The translations under genes and the position numbers were made by a program. The notes beneath the pieces were generated by a model. That model made no database searches. It was given only the letters and a program-made list of their open reading frames with translations, and had not been told where the DNA came from. From the NCBI GenBank assembly GCA_964390545.1, contig CAYMJV010000013.1, positions 1 to 47,616 on the forward strand: a stretch of 47,616 nucleotides of DNA, given 5' to 3'. This DNA comes from CAYMJV01 sp964390545 (GTDB taxonomy: Bacteria; Desulfobacterota; BSN033; UBA1163). Shown in pieces: positions 33,186 to 40,132 of the stretch. Every line of letters begins with the position of its first letter. Positions within the stretch are counted from its first letter, which is position 1.

Positions 33186-33854
33186 CTCTTCATTAGGGAA
33201 TGCCTCCTGCAACAATTCTGGTGCCTTGGCGAATAGCAACATTTCTAGAGTATACAGATTCGTGCCAAGGAGTTGAGCTGCAGAGGAAAGGATTTGGTTG
33301 TATTGCCGGTAAAACTCCCTTTCATGTGCAACAGCCCAACCGTGAGTGGAAGTATACCGCAGGACCACTCTGTTTCCGAATTTTATCAGCTTGTTCTGGC
33401 CCAGAAGGAGAGGAAATACTATCGGGGTATTTACCGGGCTTATGATCTGTAGACAGTTCAGAGACAAGGCAACGCGTGCATCGTAGATAGCATACTCGTA
33501 GGGGCACCGAATACACAAAGCCTTGGACCAAGACGCAATGCCTTTAGAGCCTCTTGAAATAAGTGATGCTGGAGTGTCCAGGGCGTAAGACCGAATATTC
33601 TCCTCAGTATTTCTTCTAATACCGCCCCACTTTACGATATAGTAGCAAGTTATTTCCTGCCTTAAGTCATCGCCCGCAGTAGAGTACATGTCGCTCAGCT
33701 GAAGTTTCAAGGCTACATTCTGCACATAGGGACTTCCGATTGGAAGGACAATCCCGGTTGGTAAGAAACGTGGGTTAACCGACCAACGATACCAATCGTT
33801 TGCTTCGGTGAGATTCGCCGTTCCATAGGCAACTATGGCGTCTTGTAAAGTCAT
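33180..33854 (-). CDS. Cassette gene 2: hypothetical 224-aa protein
   Basis: Not recognised. 224 aa, no signal peptide. Notable segments: DWYRWSVNPRFLPTGIVLPIGSPYVQNVALKLQL, WGGIRRNTEENIRSYA, CIRCPYEYAIYDARVALSLN with a CxxC-like pair, and STHGWAVAHEREFYRQYNQIL. The mixed aromatic/charged pattern suggests a globular enzyme-like protein. Start is 20 nt past attC site 1 and the stop lies inside attC site 2, the standard cassette layout. Function could be defence or resistance, as for many cassettes, but nothing in the sequence shows it. Confidence 0.65.
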   Translation of the reverse strand: MTLQDAIVAYGTANLTEANDWYRWSVNPRFLPTGIVLPIGSPYVQNVALKLQLSDMYSTAGDDLRQEITCYYIVKWGGIRRNTEENIRSYALDTPASLISRGSKGIASWSKALCIRCPYEYAIYDARVALSLNCLQIISPVNTPIVFPLLLGQNKLIKFGNRVVLRYTSTHGWAVAHEREFYRQYNQILSSAAQLLGTNLYTLEMLLFAKAPELLQEAFPNEEF

Positions 33855-33873
33855 CTCTCGTTCTCTTTAACAG

Positions 33874-33937
33874 TTCTAACGTTCGGAATCACCGGGAGGC
33901 CGCTTTATGGCCGATCCGGTGCATGCTCTGGTTAGGA
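33874..33937 (-). other. attC-like recombination site 1
   Basis: R'' TCCTAAC (33931-33937) and R' GTTAGAA (33874-33880), nearly inverted complements. The inner arms GCACCGGATCGGCC and GGCCTCCCGGTG pair with a small unpaired bulge, as in attC hairpins. The TAA of R'' is the stop codon of the first cassette ORF. Confidence 0.75.
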
Positions 33938-34987
33938 CTTCAGTTTTTCTAATTTCAAAAGCAATACTAAGCCGCGAACAGCAGCGCTTTTCTCCAATCC
34001 CTCACGTTTTGACAAATATTCATGAATGTCTATTAGCACCTTTCCAGCTAATGAAACGGTAGCAGCCATTTGAGCCGACAAGGGCATTACCATGAAGTGG
34101 GACAAAAGAGTTGTGGCTGCCCCGCCAACAAGGAAGACACTGGCCATTCTTCGAAAAAGCTCGCCCTTCAACGACTTTATCTTTAACTTTATATCATCAA
34201 GCCGCGGTTTGATTCGCTCCAGGACAATGGACTTTACGTCCTTGTACGAGTCTTGGTCAGTTTCCAATACGAGTCTCTTCATTTCGGCCCTAAAAGTGGA
34301 GAGTTCGTCACGGAGCCTTTCTCGTACTTCAAGTATTTCTTCTGCCCTCAATTCCGGAAAATCTGGGAGCAGCAATGACATTGACTGAAAGGCTACTTGT
34401 GCGGCTATCTCCTCGGGCGTTGGCAGCGGTTTGGATGGTCCAAACCTTGTAACGGTGTCTATGGCAAGTGCGCTGAGTAGTTGGTTATCGCTTATGGGTA
34501 CCATGCCAGTGTGCATTGCAAAGTGAAGTCCTCCGGCAATGCTTTGCCACCTGTATAGTGAAAACCAAGATGAATCAACGAAAAACTTTTCAGCTGGAAC
34601 AATGCCTATCGATTGTCCCCAGAGGTATAACGGAATTACAATTCCATCTCGCATCAATTTTTTTTCATTTTCCTCAAGGCCCCTCCAATCAGAAGGTGTT
34701 TGGTTTACCACAATTGGCACCAATACATCTGAATCAATTAGCTGTTTGTTTTGTTCTGTGAATTGTCTGAAAGCCATGAGGTGCTCGGAAGTGATAAGGC
34801 TCTTCTCGCAACGTGACTTAGCAAAGAATGGTCTTTCCTTTTCTGATTCCCACCTCTTTTCTAAAGGTTCCAAGAAATATCCAGGCGAGAGATAGAAAGT
34901 ACATACTTTTTCAAATAATAGGCATAGCTTTGTTAGCGTAGTGTTGTTTGAAATAAGTCCATCTGTGTAGTAAAGGCATTGTATCAT
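33932..34987 (-). CDS. Cassette gene 1: hypothetical 351-aa protein with membrane hairpin
   Basis: Not recognised. 351 aa. The N-terminal part (MIQCLYYTDGLISNNTTLTK) has no signal peptide. The centre is globular with VLVPIVVNQTPSDWRGLEEN and LSALAIDTVTRFGPSKPLPTPEEIAAQVAFQ. Then comes a long helical, possibly coiled-coil region (LRAEEILEVRERLRDELSTFRAEMKRLVLE, about 220-290), and a hydrophobic stretch (MASVFLVGGAATTLLSHFMV, about 291-330) that could be a membrane hairpin. It begins 10 nt from the R'-like core at 34998 and its TAA stop is inside attC site 1. Probably membrane-associated; role unknown. Confidence 0.65.
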   Translation of the reverse strand: MIQCLYYTDGLISNNTTLTKLCLLFEKVCTFYLSPGYFLEPLEKRWESEKERPFFAKSRCEKSLITSEHLMAFRQFTEQNKQLIDSDVLVPIVVNQTPSDWRGLEENEKKLMRDGIVIPLYLWGQSIGIVPAEKFFVDSSWFSLYRWQSIAGGLHFAMHTGMVPISDNQLLSALAIDTVTRFGPSKPLPTPEEIAAQVAFQSMSLLLPDFPELRAEEILEVRERLRDELSTFRAEMKRLVLETDQDSYKDVKSIVLERIKPRLDDIKLKIKSLKGELFRRMASVFLVGGAATTLLSHFMVMPLSAQMAATVSLAGKVLIDIHEYLSKREGLEKSAAVRGLVLLLKLEKLKS

Positions 34988-34997
34988 CAGTTCAGAG

Positions 34998-35104
34998 CCC
35001 TAACAGATATTAGACAGAAAAATTATATTACGATAAGATAATTCTGCCTATCATTAACATGCCTGATTCTCACCTAACCCGTTAAAATAAAAAGGGGGTC
35101 CTTG
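34998..35104 (-). other. Candidate attI region between cassettes and integrase remnant
   Basis: One R'-like core GTTAGGG (34998-35004 on the minus strand) stands just before cassette 1. An imperfect palindrome around GGCAGAA...TTCTGTC lies next to it (about 35012-35048). No second full core pair is evident. Position between a divergent integrase-like frame and the first cassette is what an attI site would have. Confidence 0.4.
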
Positions 35105-35206
35105 GTGAAAAGCATGGACGGCCGTAATTCCTCCGAAGAGCGCCATGTTTTTTGGGAAGCCTACCGGGCGTGCGCGGAGGAGAACGGGGTACTCCTTGAA
35201 CAATGA
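35105..35206 (+). pseudogene. Truncated integron-integrase-like N-terminus
   Basis: The GTG at 35105 has AGGGGGT 5 nt upstream. The frame reads MKSMDGRNSSEERHVFWEAY then RACAEENGVLLEQ and stops at TGA 35204-35206 after 33 codons. I recall this segment (S-E-E-R-x-V-F-W-E-x-Y-R-x-C-x-E-E-N-x-V) at the start of long tyrosine recombinases of the integron type in deltaproteobacteria; this is from memory, not a search. The catalytic domain is missing, so it would be inactive. The sequence after 35206 gives no further integrase in any frame. Divergent orientation relative to the cassettes matches integron organisation. Confidence 0.45.
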
Positions 35207-35289
35207 TCTGGTGCAGGCTCCTAGGAGCATACAGGCGCTATCTCCCTGGTGTGATGAATCAAACACTTCTTTACATTAATTCCGAGGTG

Positions 35290-35377
35290 GTCATTCCCGC
35301 CCCGTATGAAGTACGGGGTGAACTCCGGCGGGAATCAAGCCCAAAAACACTGGATTCCGGGTCAAGCCCGGAATGAC
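35290..35377. repeat. GTCATTCC inverted repeat, copy 2
   Basis: Starts GTCATTCCCGCCCCGTATG with inner hairpin CCCCGTATGAAGTACGGGG and ends CCGGGTCAAGCCCGGAATGAC. The rest of 35207-35616 holds a GACTGAA/TTCAGTC mini-hairpin followed by TTTTTG (about 35491-35517) and no gene. Confidence 0.65.
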
Positions 35378-35616
35378 TGATCAAGGAAAGAGTTTTCTGA
35401 AGCACTACCCGAGTATGGTGGAACATTATCAAAAAAGGATGGATTCGTCAACATATTCAAATACCTTGGCCGCGCCCAAGAGCTTCTATGCTTCTGACTG
35501 AATTTTTCAGTCAAGTTTTTGAGACAGATCACTCTTGTCCAAGTCAGGAATCTGACCGATGGTTGGATTCAAGCCCTTCTATTTCCTTTTCGATCAAATT
35601 GTCTTAGTATAAATTT

Positions 35617-36234
35617 ATGTGGACGAGAAGAAAATTTTTAGTCAGTTCTATTGTTATTCTGCCTTTCTTTTTGAAATTCGTCTCAAGCCTTTGGGCACAA
35701 GCGAAGAAAATCCTTCCCAAAGGGTTTAAAAGAGAAGAACTCAAAAATATGAATCCGGCTGAGATTGACAACCGGAACCTCGACGTCGATCCCCTTGGGA
35801 AGTTCGGAACCATGGGCCCTACGGATGTCGCGGTTGACGGAAAGACTTACCGACTGAAAATTACAGGAGCTGTCAATCATCCTCTTTCATTAAGCTACGA
35901 CCAGATCCTGAAATTTCCCTCCTTGACAGAAGTGGTCCTTCTCATCTGTCCTGGATTTTTTGCCAACAACGGACGATGGACTGGCGTGAGCCTTAAAACG
36001 CTACTTCAGGAGGCACGGGTCAAAAAAGAGGCAACATACTTGGATATCAAAGGGGCCAATGAAAAAGGGGTCCGAATACCCTTAAAAGACCTTGACCGGA
36101 AAAAGATCTTTCTGGCCTACCGCGTCAACGGGGAGACACTTCCTCAAAAGCATGGCTTCCCGTTGAGATTGGTGTACGAAGATGCTTATGGATACGACTG
36201 GGTCAAGTACGTCGATGAAATTGTTGTCGTGTGA
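35617..36234 (+). CDS. Tat-exported molybdopterin-dependent oxidoreductase (sulfite-oxidase fold)
   Basis: 205 aa. N-terminus MWTRRKFLVSS is a twin-arginine motif followed by a hydrophobic stretch, so it is exported folded with its cofactor. Core: GKTYRLKITGAVNHPLSLSYDQILKFP, the cofactor ligand Cys111 in LLICPGFFANNGRWTGVSLKTLL, PLRLVYEDAYGYDWVKYVDEI. These are features of the sulfite oxidase/MsrP (YedY) superfamily, though at 205 aa it covers only the Moco-binding domain. Physiological substrate unknown. The start has no ribosome-binding site but AT-rich promoter-like sequence directly upstream. Monocistronic. Confidence 0.85.
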   Translation: MWTRRKFLVSSIVILPFFLKFVSSLWAQAKKILPKGFKREELKNMNPAEIDNRNLDVDPLGKFGTMGPTDVAVDGKTYRLKITGAVNHPLSLSYDQILKFPSLTEVVLLICPGFFANNGRWTGVSLKTLLQEARVKKEATYLDIKGANEKGVRIPLKDLDRKKIFLAYRVNGETLPQKHGFPLRLVYEDAYGYDWVKYVDEIVVV

Positions 36235-36235
36235 T

Positions 36236-37243
36236 TTATTGGGGGGATAGAAGGGTATTGGCCGCTGAGGAGTTGGTTTGGTTCTGACCAAGAAATTCTA
36301 AGATGATTCTTGTCACTTCTTCCGGTTTCTGCAGTTCAAGGTTATGAATTCCATCTTTGAGACAAAATACTTCAACATTAGGAAGATGGGTCTTCAAAAA
36401 CTCTGCGTTCGCTTCCGCCATTCCTCGATACCCAGAATTCTCACCATAAAGATAAAGAATAGGAATGCGGATCGTCTTGGCTTCTTCGACGAAGTCCCTT
36501 GAGGTCACCAGGGTACGGGAAATCCGATACCACGGAATGCGCGAAGCCGTCTTGTTGGTCTGGGAGATGATCTCTACAATTTCCTCCCTCTCATGATTAC
36601 CTAAAGGACGCCAAGCTTTTCCCATCAACCCCCTGGCGATCATCTTATCAAGCAAACCGGACCGTGTCACACTTATCGGAACTTCCCCGAACAGCGGCCA
36701 CTTTAAAAGACTTCCCATGGGTCGATAGGGAACCTTTTTATGCTTCATCCCGTTCCCTTCGATGGAAACGATCTTGCTTACCCGGTCGGGATATCGGGCA
36801 GCGAAATTTAAGGCGATGCTTCCCCCATAAGATGTCCCTATGATATGGACTTTCGAAACCTGCAAGGCTTCGGTGATGCCTGCAATGAGATCGGCCTGTT
36901 CCTCAACCGTGTAACGAAATCCCGACTGGGGTTTGTCCGAATCTCCCACACCGAGATAATCCAATGCCAGAAGTCGATAATGGCTTGAGAGAAGAGGGGT
37001 GATTCGATTCCAGTACCGATACGTACTCCAGGCTCCTGGGATGAGAAGGACGGGTTGACCTTCACCAGTTTCAACATAGTGAATATTACGGTTCTGGACC
37101 ACGACAAACCGATCTTGGCCATATTTGGATTTTGAATAAATTTCGTGTTTTTCATTCTTCACGATGTAGCCGCAGCCAGGATTCAGGAGAATCCAGGGAG
37201 AAAACAGAAGAATGAAAACGAATCTGTGAAATCTCGTTCCCAT
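36236..37243 (-). CDS. Alpha/beta-hydrolase lipoprotein
   Basis: 335 aa. Signal peptide with lipobox (LLNPGC, Cys about 24), so lipid-anchored. Hydrolase core: VLLIPGAWSTYRYWNRITPLL (oxyanion-hole region), LDYLGVGDSD, nucleophile elbow GTSYGGS (Ser), ILYLYGENSG (acid region) and GIHNLE (His). Ends with a short QTNSSAANTLL tail. Substrate not predictable; related enzymes cleave esters or epoxides. Converges with the molybdopterin oxidoreductase gene, 1 bp apart. Confidence 0.87.
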   Translation of the reverse strand: MGTRFHRFVFILLFSPWILLNPGCGYIVKNEKHEIYSKSKYGQDRFVVVQNRNIHYVETGEGQPVLLIPGAWSTYRYWNRITPLLSSHYRLLALDYLGVGDSDKPQSGFRYTVEEQADLIAGITEALQVSKVHIIGTSYGGSIALNFAARYPDRVSKIVSIEGNGMKHKKVPYRPMGSLLKWPLFGEVPISVTRSGLLDKMIARGLMGKAWRPLGNHEREEIVEIISQTNKTASRIPWYRISRTLVTSRDFVEEAKTIRIPILYLYGENSGYRGMAEANAEFLKTHLPNVEVFCLKDGIHNLELQKPEEVTRIILEFLGQNQTNSSAANTLLSPQ

Positions 37244-37256
37244 GTTTGACCGGAGC

Positions 37257-37302
37257 GTGCTCCTTACCCCCGCCCTTATGTGTGGGCGGGGTCAAGGGGC
37301 AC
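37257..37302. repeat. Long intergenic hairpin
   Basis: CCCCGCCC/GGGCGGGG inner arms (37268-37275, 37284-37291) are extended by GTGCTCCTT/AAGGGGCAC outer arms. Lies between the HIT and hydrolase genes. No T-run on either side, so not a standard terminator. Confidence 0.6.
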
Positions 37303-37377
37303 AATATAAAATAATATTACATTGCCGGCAAGCCCCGGCGTGTCTGTCCCGTCCTAACGGGATGGCCGGGAGCTTCA

Positions 37378-37704
37378 TTACCACCCAGCCAGGAGGTGGA
37401 GGTGGAGATGAAAAATAACCTGTCCCCCTCCCCGCTCGGTATTAAAGACCAGCTTATACCCTGATTGGTCGATGGATTGCTCCCTAGCCATGGTCTTTGC
37501 CCTTAGAATCATATCGAAAACAATATCCTTGTCTTCCTCTGTAAGATCATTAACACTTCGAATATGCCTTTTAGGAATGATGAGGAGATGAACCGGTGCA
37601 TGAGGCCGAATATCTTTGATCACCGCCAGGGATTCATCTTCGTAGACGAAATCGGCAGGCTTTTCTTTCCTGATAATCATGCAGAAGGCACAATCCTTTT
37701 CCAT
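37378..37704 (-). CDS. HIT-family nucleotide-binding protein (HinT-like)
   Basis: 108 aa. CAFCMIIRKEKPADFVYEDESLAVIKDI is the HinT start with CxxC zinc-like pair; PHAPVHLLIIPKRHI and the terminal HLHLHLLAGW carry the triad (H-x-H-x-H). Length matches HinT, purine nucleoside phosphoramidase. Cytoplasmic. Its C-terminus is short, ending at GGW-equivalent LAGW. Confidence 0.93.
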   Translation of the reverse strand: MEKDCAFCMIIRKEKPADFVYEDESLAVIKDIRPHAPVHLLIIPKRHIRSVNDLTEEDKDIVFDMILRAKTMAREQSIDQSGYKLVFNTERGGGQVIFHLHLHLLAGW

Positions 37705-37773
37705 GAAGGCCGACGCTCCACCGGGAATACCGAACGATATTTAATATAATGTTACCACCCAGATGTCAATCAT

Positions 37774-37872
37774 TCAATGTTCCAAAATGATTCCTCTGAC
37801 GCCGGCTGCCTGAGCCTCCTCCAGAGAATTTGATAAATCCTCTAATTGATCCAAATGGATGTGAACATCCAC
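37774..37872 (-). pseudogene. TatD-family hydrolase N-terminal remnant
   Basis: From a GTG at 37872 the minus strand encodes VDVHIHLDQLEDLSNSLEEA then QAAGVRGIILEH and stops. This is the start of TatD metal-dependent hydrolases (VDxHxHLDxxED...AxxAGVxxII), with the first two metal His in HIH. About 32 of roughly 260 codons remain; the rest was lost. The 5' end abuts the composite repeat at 37881. Confidence 0.5.
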
Positions 37873-37880
37873 TGAACCAC

Positions 37881-38029
37881 CCTCGCCCGAAAGGCGAGGG
37901 GTTCCAAAAGCGGGTCGACTTCAAGTCGACATTAGGTTGATGTTCTGGCTTCTGTGTCATTCCTGCGGAAGCAGGAATCCAGGACAAAGATCGAAAAGAC
38001 TCCTGGATACCCGCTTTCGCGAGTATGAC
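37881..38029. repeat. Composite intergenic repeat, copy 1
   Basis: CCTCGCC..GGCGAGG hairpin, then GTTCCAAAAGC, then GTCGACTTCAAGTCGAC palindrome, then a GTCATTCC-type inverted repeat (37956-38029). The same order occurs at 43958-44109. Confidence 0.75.
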
Positions 38030-38066
38030 AAGAAAGATGTCATCCTTTCGAGAGCGGGCTCATGTT

Positions 38067-38906
38067 TTAAGAGGGAAGATCCCTTCTCCGGATGGCAATC
38101 AAACTTCGGAGGGTCACCGAGATCAGAACAATAAATCCACCGATCAAAGCCCACTTCCCTGGCCTTTCCCCCAAGATGAGAAAAACCCATATCGGATTTA
38201 GAATCGGCTCAATGCCTGGAATTAATATCGCTTCAAGGGCTGTAACATGCTTGATCGCCTTAGAATAGAGAACATAGGAAAGTCCTAGCTGAATTACACC
38301 TAAGAAGACCAAACCAATCCAACTTCGTGCATCGGGCATCGACCCGAACATGAAAGGTAATCCGATCACTCCCGTGAAAAGATTTCCAAGAATGACTGTT
38401 TCGAAGGGCGATTCATTTCGTTGCTTTCGCATGAAAAGAACAAAAGAAGCGAAGCTTACGCCACTCAAAATGGCGAGGATGTTTCCTAAAAGACTTCCAG
38501 GCGCCAGATAATCCAGGAAGAAAAGCGCCATTCCTCCTAAGACCATCCCTATGGTGAGCCAGTCGAACCATTGCGGCCGTTCCTCCAAGACCCAGGCACT
38601 TAAAAAGGCGACATACACTGGTGCGGTATACTGGAGCAGAATGGCATTAGCGGCCGTTGTCAGCTTAGTGGCGATGACAAAGAGTGTGACGGTGACCGCG
38701 TAGGCGACAGCTCCTCCAATTTGTGGAAAGGTCCAGGTGAAGCGGGGGTGGCGAACATACGCTACGATGACCATCATAGCAATGAGACTTCGGAATCCAG
38801 CAATAGCCACTGGATTCCACGAGACCATTTTGATAAATAATCCGCCTGAGCTCCACAAGATGGCACTCAAGAGCAAAAAGAGGATGGCTTTGGATCTTTT
38901 CTCCAT
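38067..38906 (-). CDS. EamA/DMT-family membrane transporter, second copy
   Basis: 279 aa, ten membrane segments in two EamA halves (AILWSSGGLFIKMVSWNP..AGFRS at the start; second half from LLGNILAILSGVSFASFVLFM). The motif AVTVTLFVIATKLTTAANAILLQYTAPVYVAF and the conserved EP-x-L/NP segment PGIEPILNPIWVFLILGERP are typical of this family. Starts 3 nt after the YbaK stop, so the two genes are co-transcribed. Exported compound unknown; an amino-acid or peptide link with YbaK is possible but unproven. Confidence 0.9.
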   Translation of the reverse strand: MEKRSKAILFLLLSAILWSSGGLFIKMVSWNPVAIAGFRSLIAMMVIVAYVRHPRFTWTFPQIGGAVAYAVTVTLFVIATKLTTAANAILLQYTAPVYVAFLSAWVLEERPQWFDWLTIGMVLGGMALFFLDYLAPGSLLGNILAILSGVSFASFVLFMRKQRNESPFETVILGNLFTGVIGLPFMFGSMPDARSWIGLVFLGVIQLGLSYVLYSKAIKHVTALEAILIPGIEPILNPIWVFLILGERPGKWALIGGFIVLISVTLRSLIAIRRRDLPS

Positions 38907-38909
38907 GGT

Positions 38910-39392
38910 TTACCTGGCTACACAAACGGGAATCGGCTTTAGAGCTTTGATGAGCTCTGCCGAAGACATTTCACATAAGAGGCCTTTCCTCCCGGCGTTG
39001 ATGAAGATTCTGGGAAGGCTCAGGATGGTCTCTTCCGCGTACACCCGAAGCTTCTTTTTTGTTCCGAACGGAGAGATGCCACCTACCATATAACCCGTAT
39101 GCCTAAAAGCGACTTGTGGATCGCATGGATGAACCGATTTAACCCCTATCCCTCTCGCCAACTCCTTTGTGGAAACCTGTTTATCTCCGTGCATTAAGAC
39201 GATGAAGGGTGCCTTCTGATCATCCTCCATCACAAGGGTTTTGATGACCAAGTGTTCATCTACACCCAGCTCCCTGGCAGCGATCTCTGTACCTCCTCCC
39301 TCTTCATATTTATAGGGATGCTCAATGAAATCGACTTGATTTTCTCTCAGCATCCGGATGGCTGATGTTACAGGGAATTTATCCTTTGACAA
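38910..39392 (-). CDS. YbaK/EbsC-type aminoacyl-tRNA deacylase
   Basis: 160 aa from the TTG at 39392, with AAGGAG 8 nt upstream. Sequence follows YbaK: VTSAIRMLRENQVDFIEHPY, then GTEIAARELGVDEHLVIKTLVMED, VLMHGDKQVSTKELARGIGVKSV, the GGISPFGTKKKLRVY loop and RIFINAGRKGLLCEMSSAELI. The conserved Lys of VIKTL is the catalytic site of Cys-tRNA(Pro) deacylation. It removes mischarged Cys from tRNA(Pro). Cytoplasmic; co-transcribed with an EamA exporter. Confidence 0.92.
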   Translation of the reverse strand: MSKDKFPVTSAIRMLRENQVDFIEHPYKYEEGGGTEIAARELGVDEHLVIKTLVMEDDQKAPFIVLMHGDKQVSTKELARGIGVKSVHPCDPQVAFRHTGYMVGGISPFGTKKKLRVYAEETILSLPRIFINAGRKGLLCEMSSAELIKALKPIPVCVAR

Positions 39393-39538
39393 TGTTCACT
39401 CCTTTACGGCCCAATAGGGAGGCTAAAGCCTCCCCTACCCAATATCCCTACCCAATATCCATTCTTTCAAATTTGCCTTACTCCCCCCTCGGTTTCGAGT
39501 GGTAGCGACTTTTCTAAAGGAGGATCGAACTGGGATGA

Positions 39539-40132
39539 CTAAGATCTACCCTTTATGGACCGCTGAATCGCCTCTCTGATAGCAGCGGCGAATCTTGTCA
39601 GTCTCCCCTGGTCTGTTCGTAGGGAATCACGTTCCTTTCGGCTGACCTCTAATTGAACCCCACCCTTCAACCTTCCCCGATTACAGATATTCTCCGGATC
39701 GATCCCCTGGAGTCCCTCTGGTGGCGTCCGCGTCTGAAAACCGGCCGCCTCCAATCGGCGCCTGATCTCTGAGCGTAAGTCCACATGGAGACCTCCTACC
39801 ATAATAAATCCTTCTTTGTGGTCCAGTTGTCCATGAACCGTAATCACAATATCAGCCTTTTGGGCGGCCTGTAAGCCTCGAGGTTCATCGAAGAGATGGC
39901 TCTCAATATGAAGAACGCCATTTCCCTCTTCCTTTAAGCCTTCGAAGCTGTAGAAAGAGTAATTCTCTCCTGCAATGGCTTCGGCAATCATAGAGGTCGT
40001 TGGTTCAATCTTTCCCCCATGGGGTGCCATCACCAGGACTCGCTCATCTCTCAAACGAAATTTGATCTGATAGTCTCTGGCTTCGACTTCCTGTTGGATA
40101 AGTTCCTCGAAGTTCTTATATGGAGAGGTCAT
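39539..40132 (-). CDS. Poly-gamma-glutamate hydrolase-like protein
   Basis: 197 aa without signal peptide. APHGGKIEPTTSMIAEAIAG is the hallmark zinc-binding start of the PghP/DUF867 family (H-G-G-x-I-E). The later histidines LHIESHLFDEPRG, ITVHGQLDHKEGFIMVGG and the terminal Glu-containing GVQLEVSRKERD fit the zinc-peptidase-like fold. Family members hydrolyse gamma-glutamyl polymers and occur in phages and bacteria. Its ATG overlaps the stop of the flavoprotein gene (ATGA), so they are coupled, an unusual pairing. Confidence 0.8.
   Translation of the reverse strand: MTSPYKNFEELIQQEVEARDYQIKFRLRDERVLVMAPHGGKIEPTTSMIAEAIAGENYSFYSFEGLKEEGNGVLHIESHLFDEPRGLQAAQKADIVITVHGQLDHKEGFIMVGGLHVDLRSEIRRRLEAAGFQTRTPPEGLQGIDPENICNRGRLKGGVQLEVSRKERDSLRTDQGRLTRFAAAIREAIQRSIKGRS

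Larger units (their letters stand above)
32765..35004 (-). mobile_element. Integron-like cassette array (remnant)
   Basis: Three consecutive ORFs on one strand are each followed by an attC-like palindrome of 59-64 bp (sites at 33874, 33122 and 32765), and the stop codons of the first two lie inside R''. The ORFs start 10-26 nt after an R'-like GTT core, as in gene cassettes. The right end is a single R'-like core at 34998-35004 in front of the first ORF. A toxin-antitoxin pair follows the last site. A truncated integrase-like frame lies divergently at 35105. Composition is AT-richer than the flanks. Confidence 0.68.

Noticed and set aside
35054..35266. 70-aa minus-strand ORF over the integrase stub
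   Set aside because: It lies antisense to the better-supported integrase-like frame and has no ribosome-binding site or known pattern.
37257..37302. GC-rich hairpin as terminator of the HIT gene
   Set aside because: No T-run on the minus strand after the stem; kept only as an inverted repeat.
37766..37987. 73-aa minus-strand ORF across the composite repeat
   Set aside because: It is repeat sequence read through in one frame.
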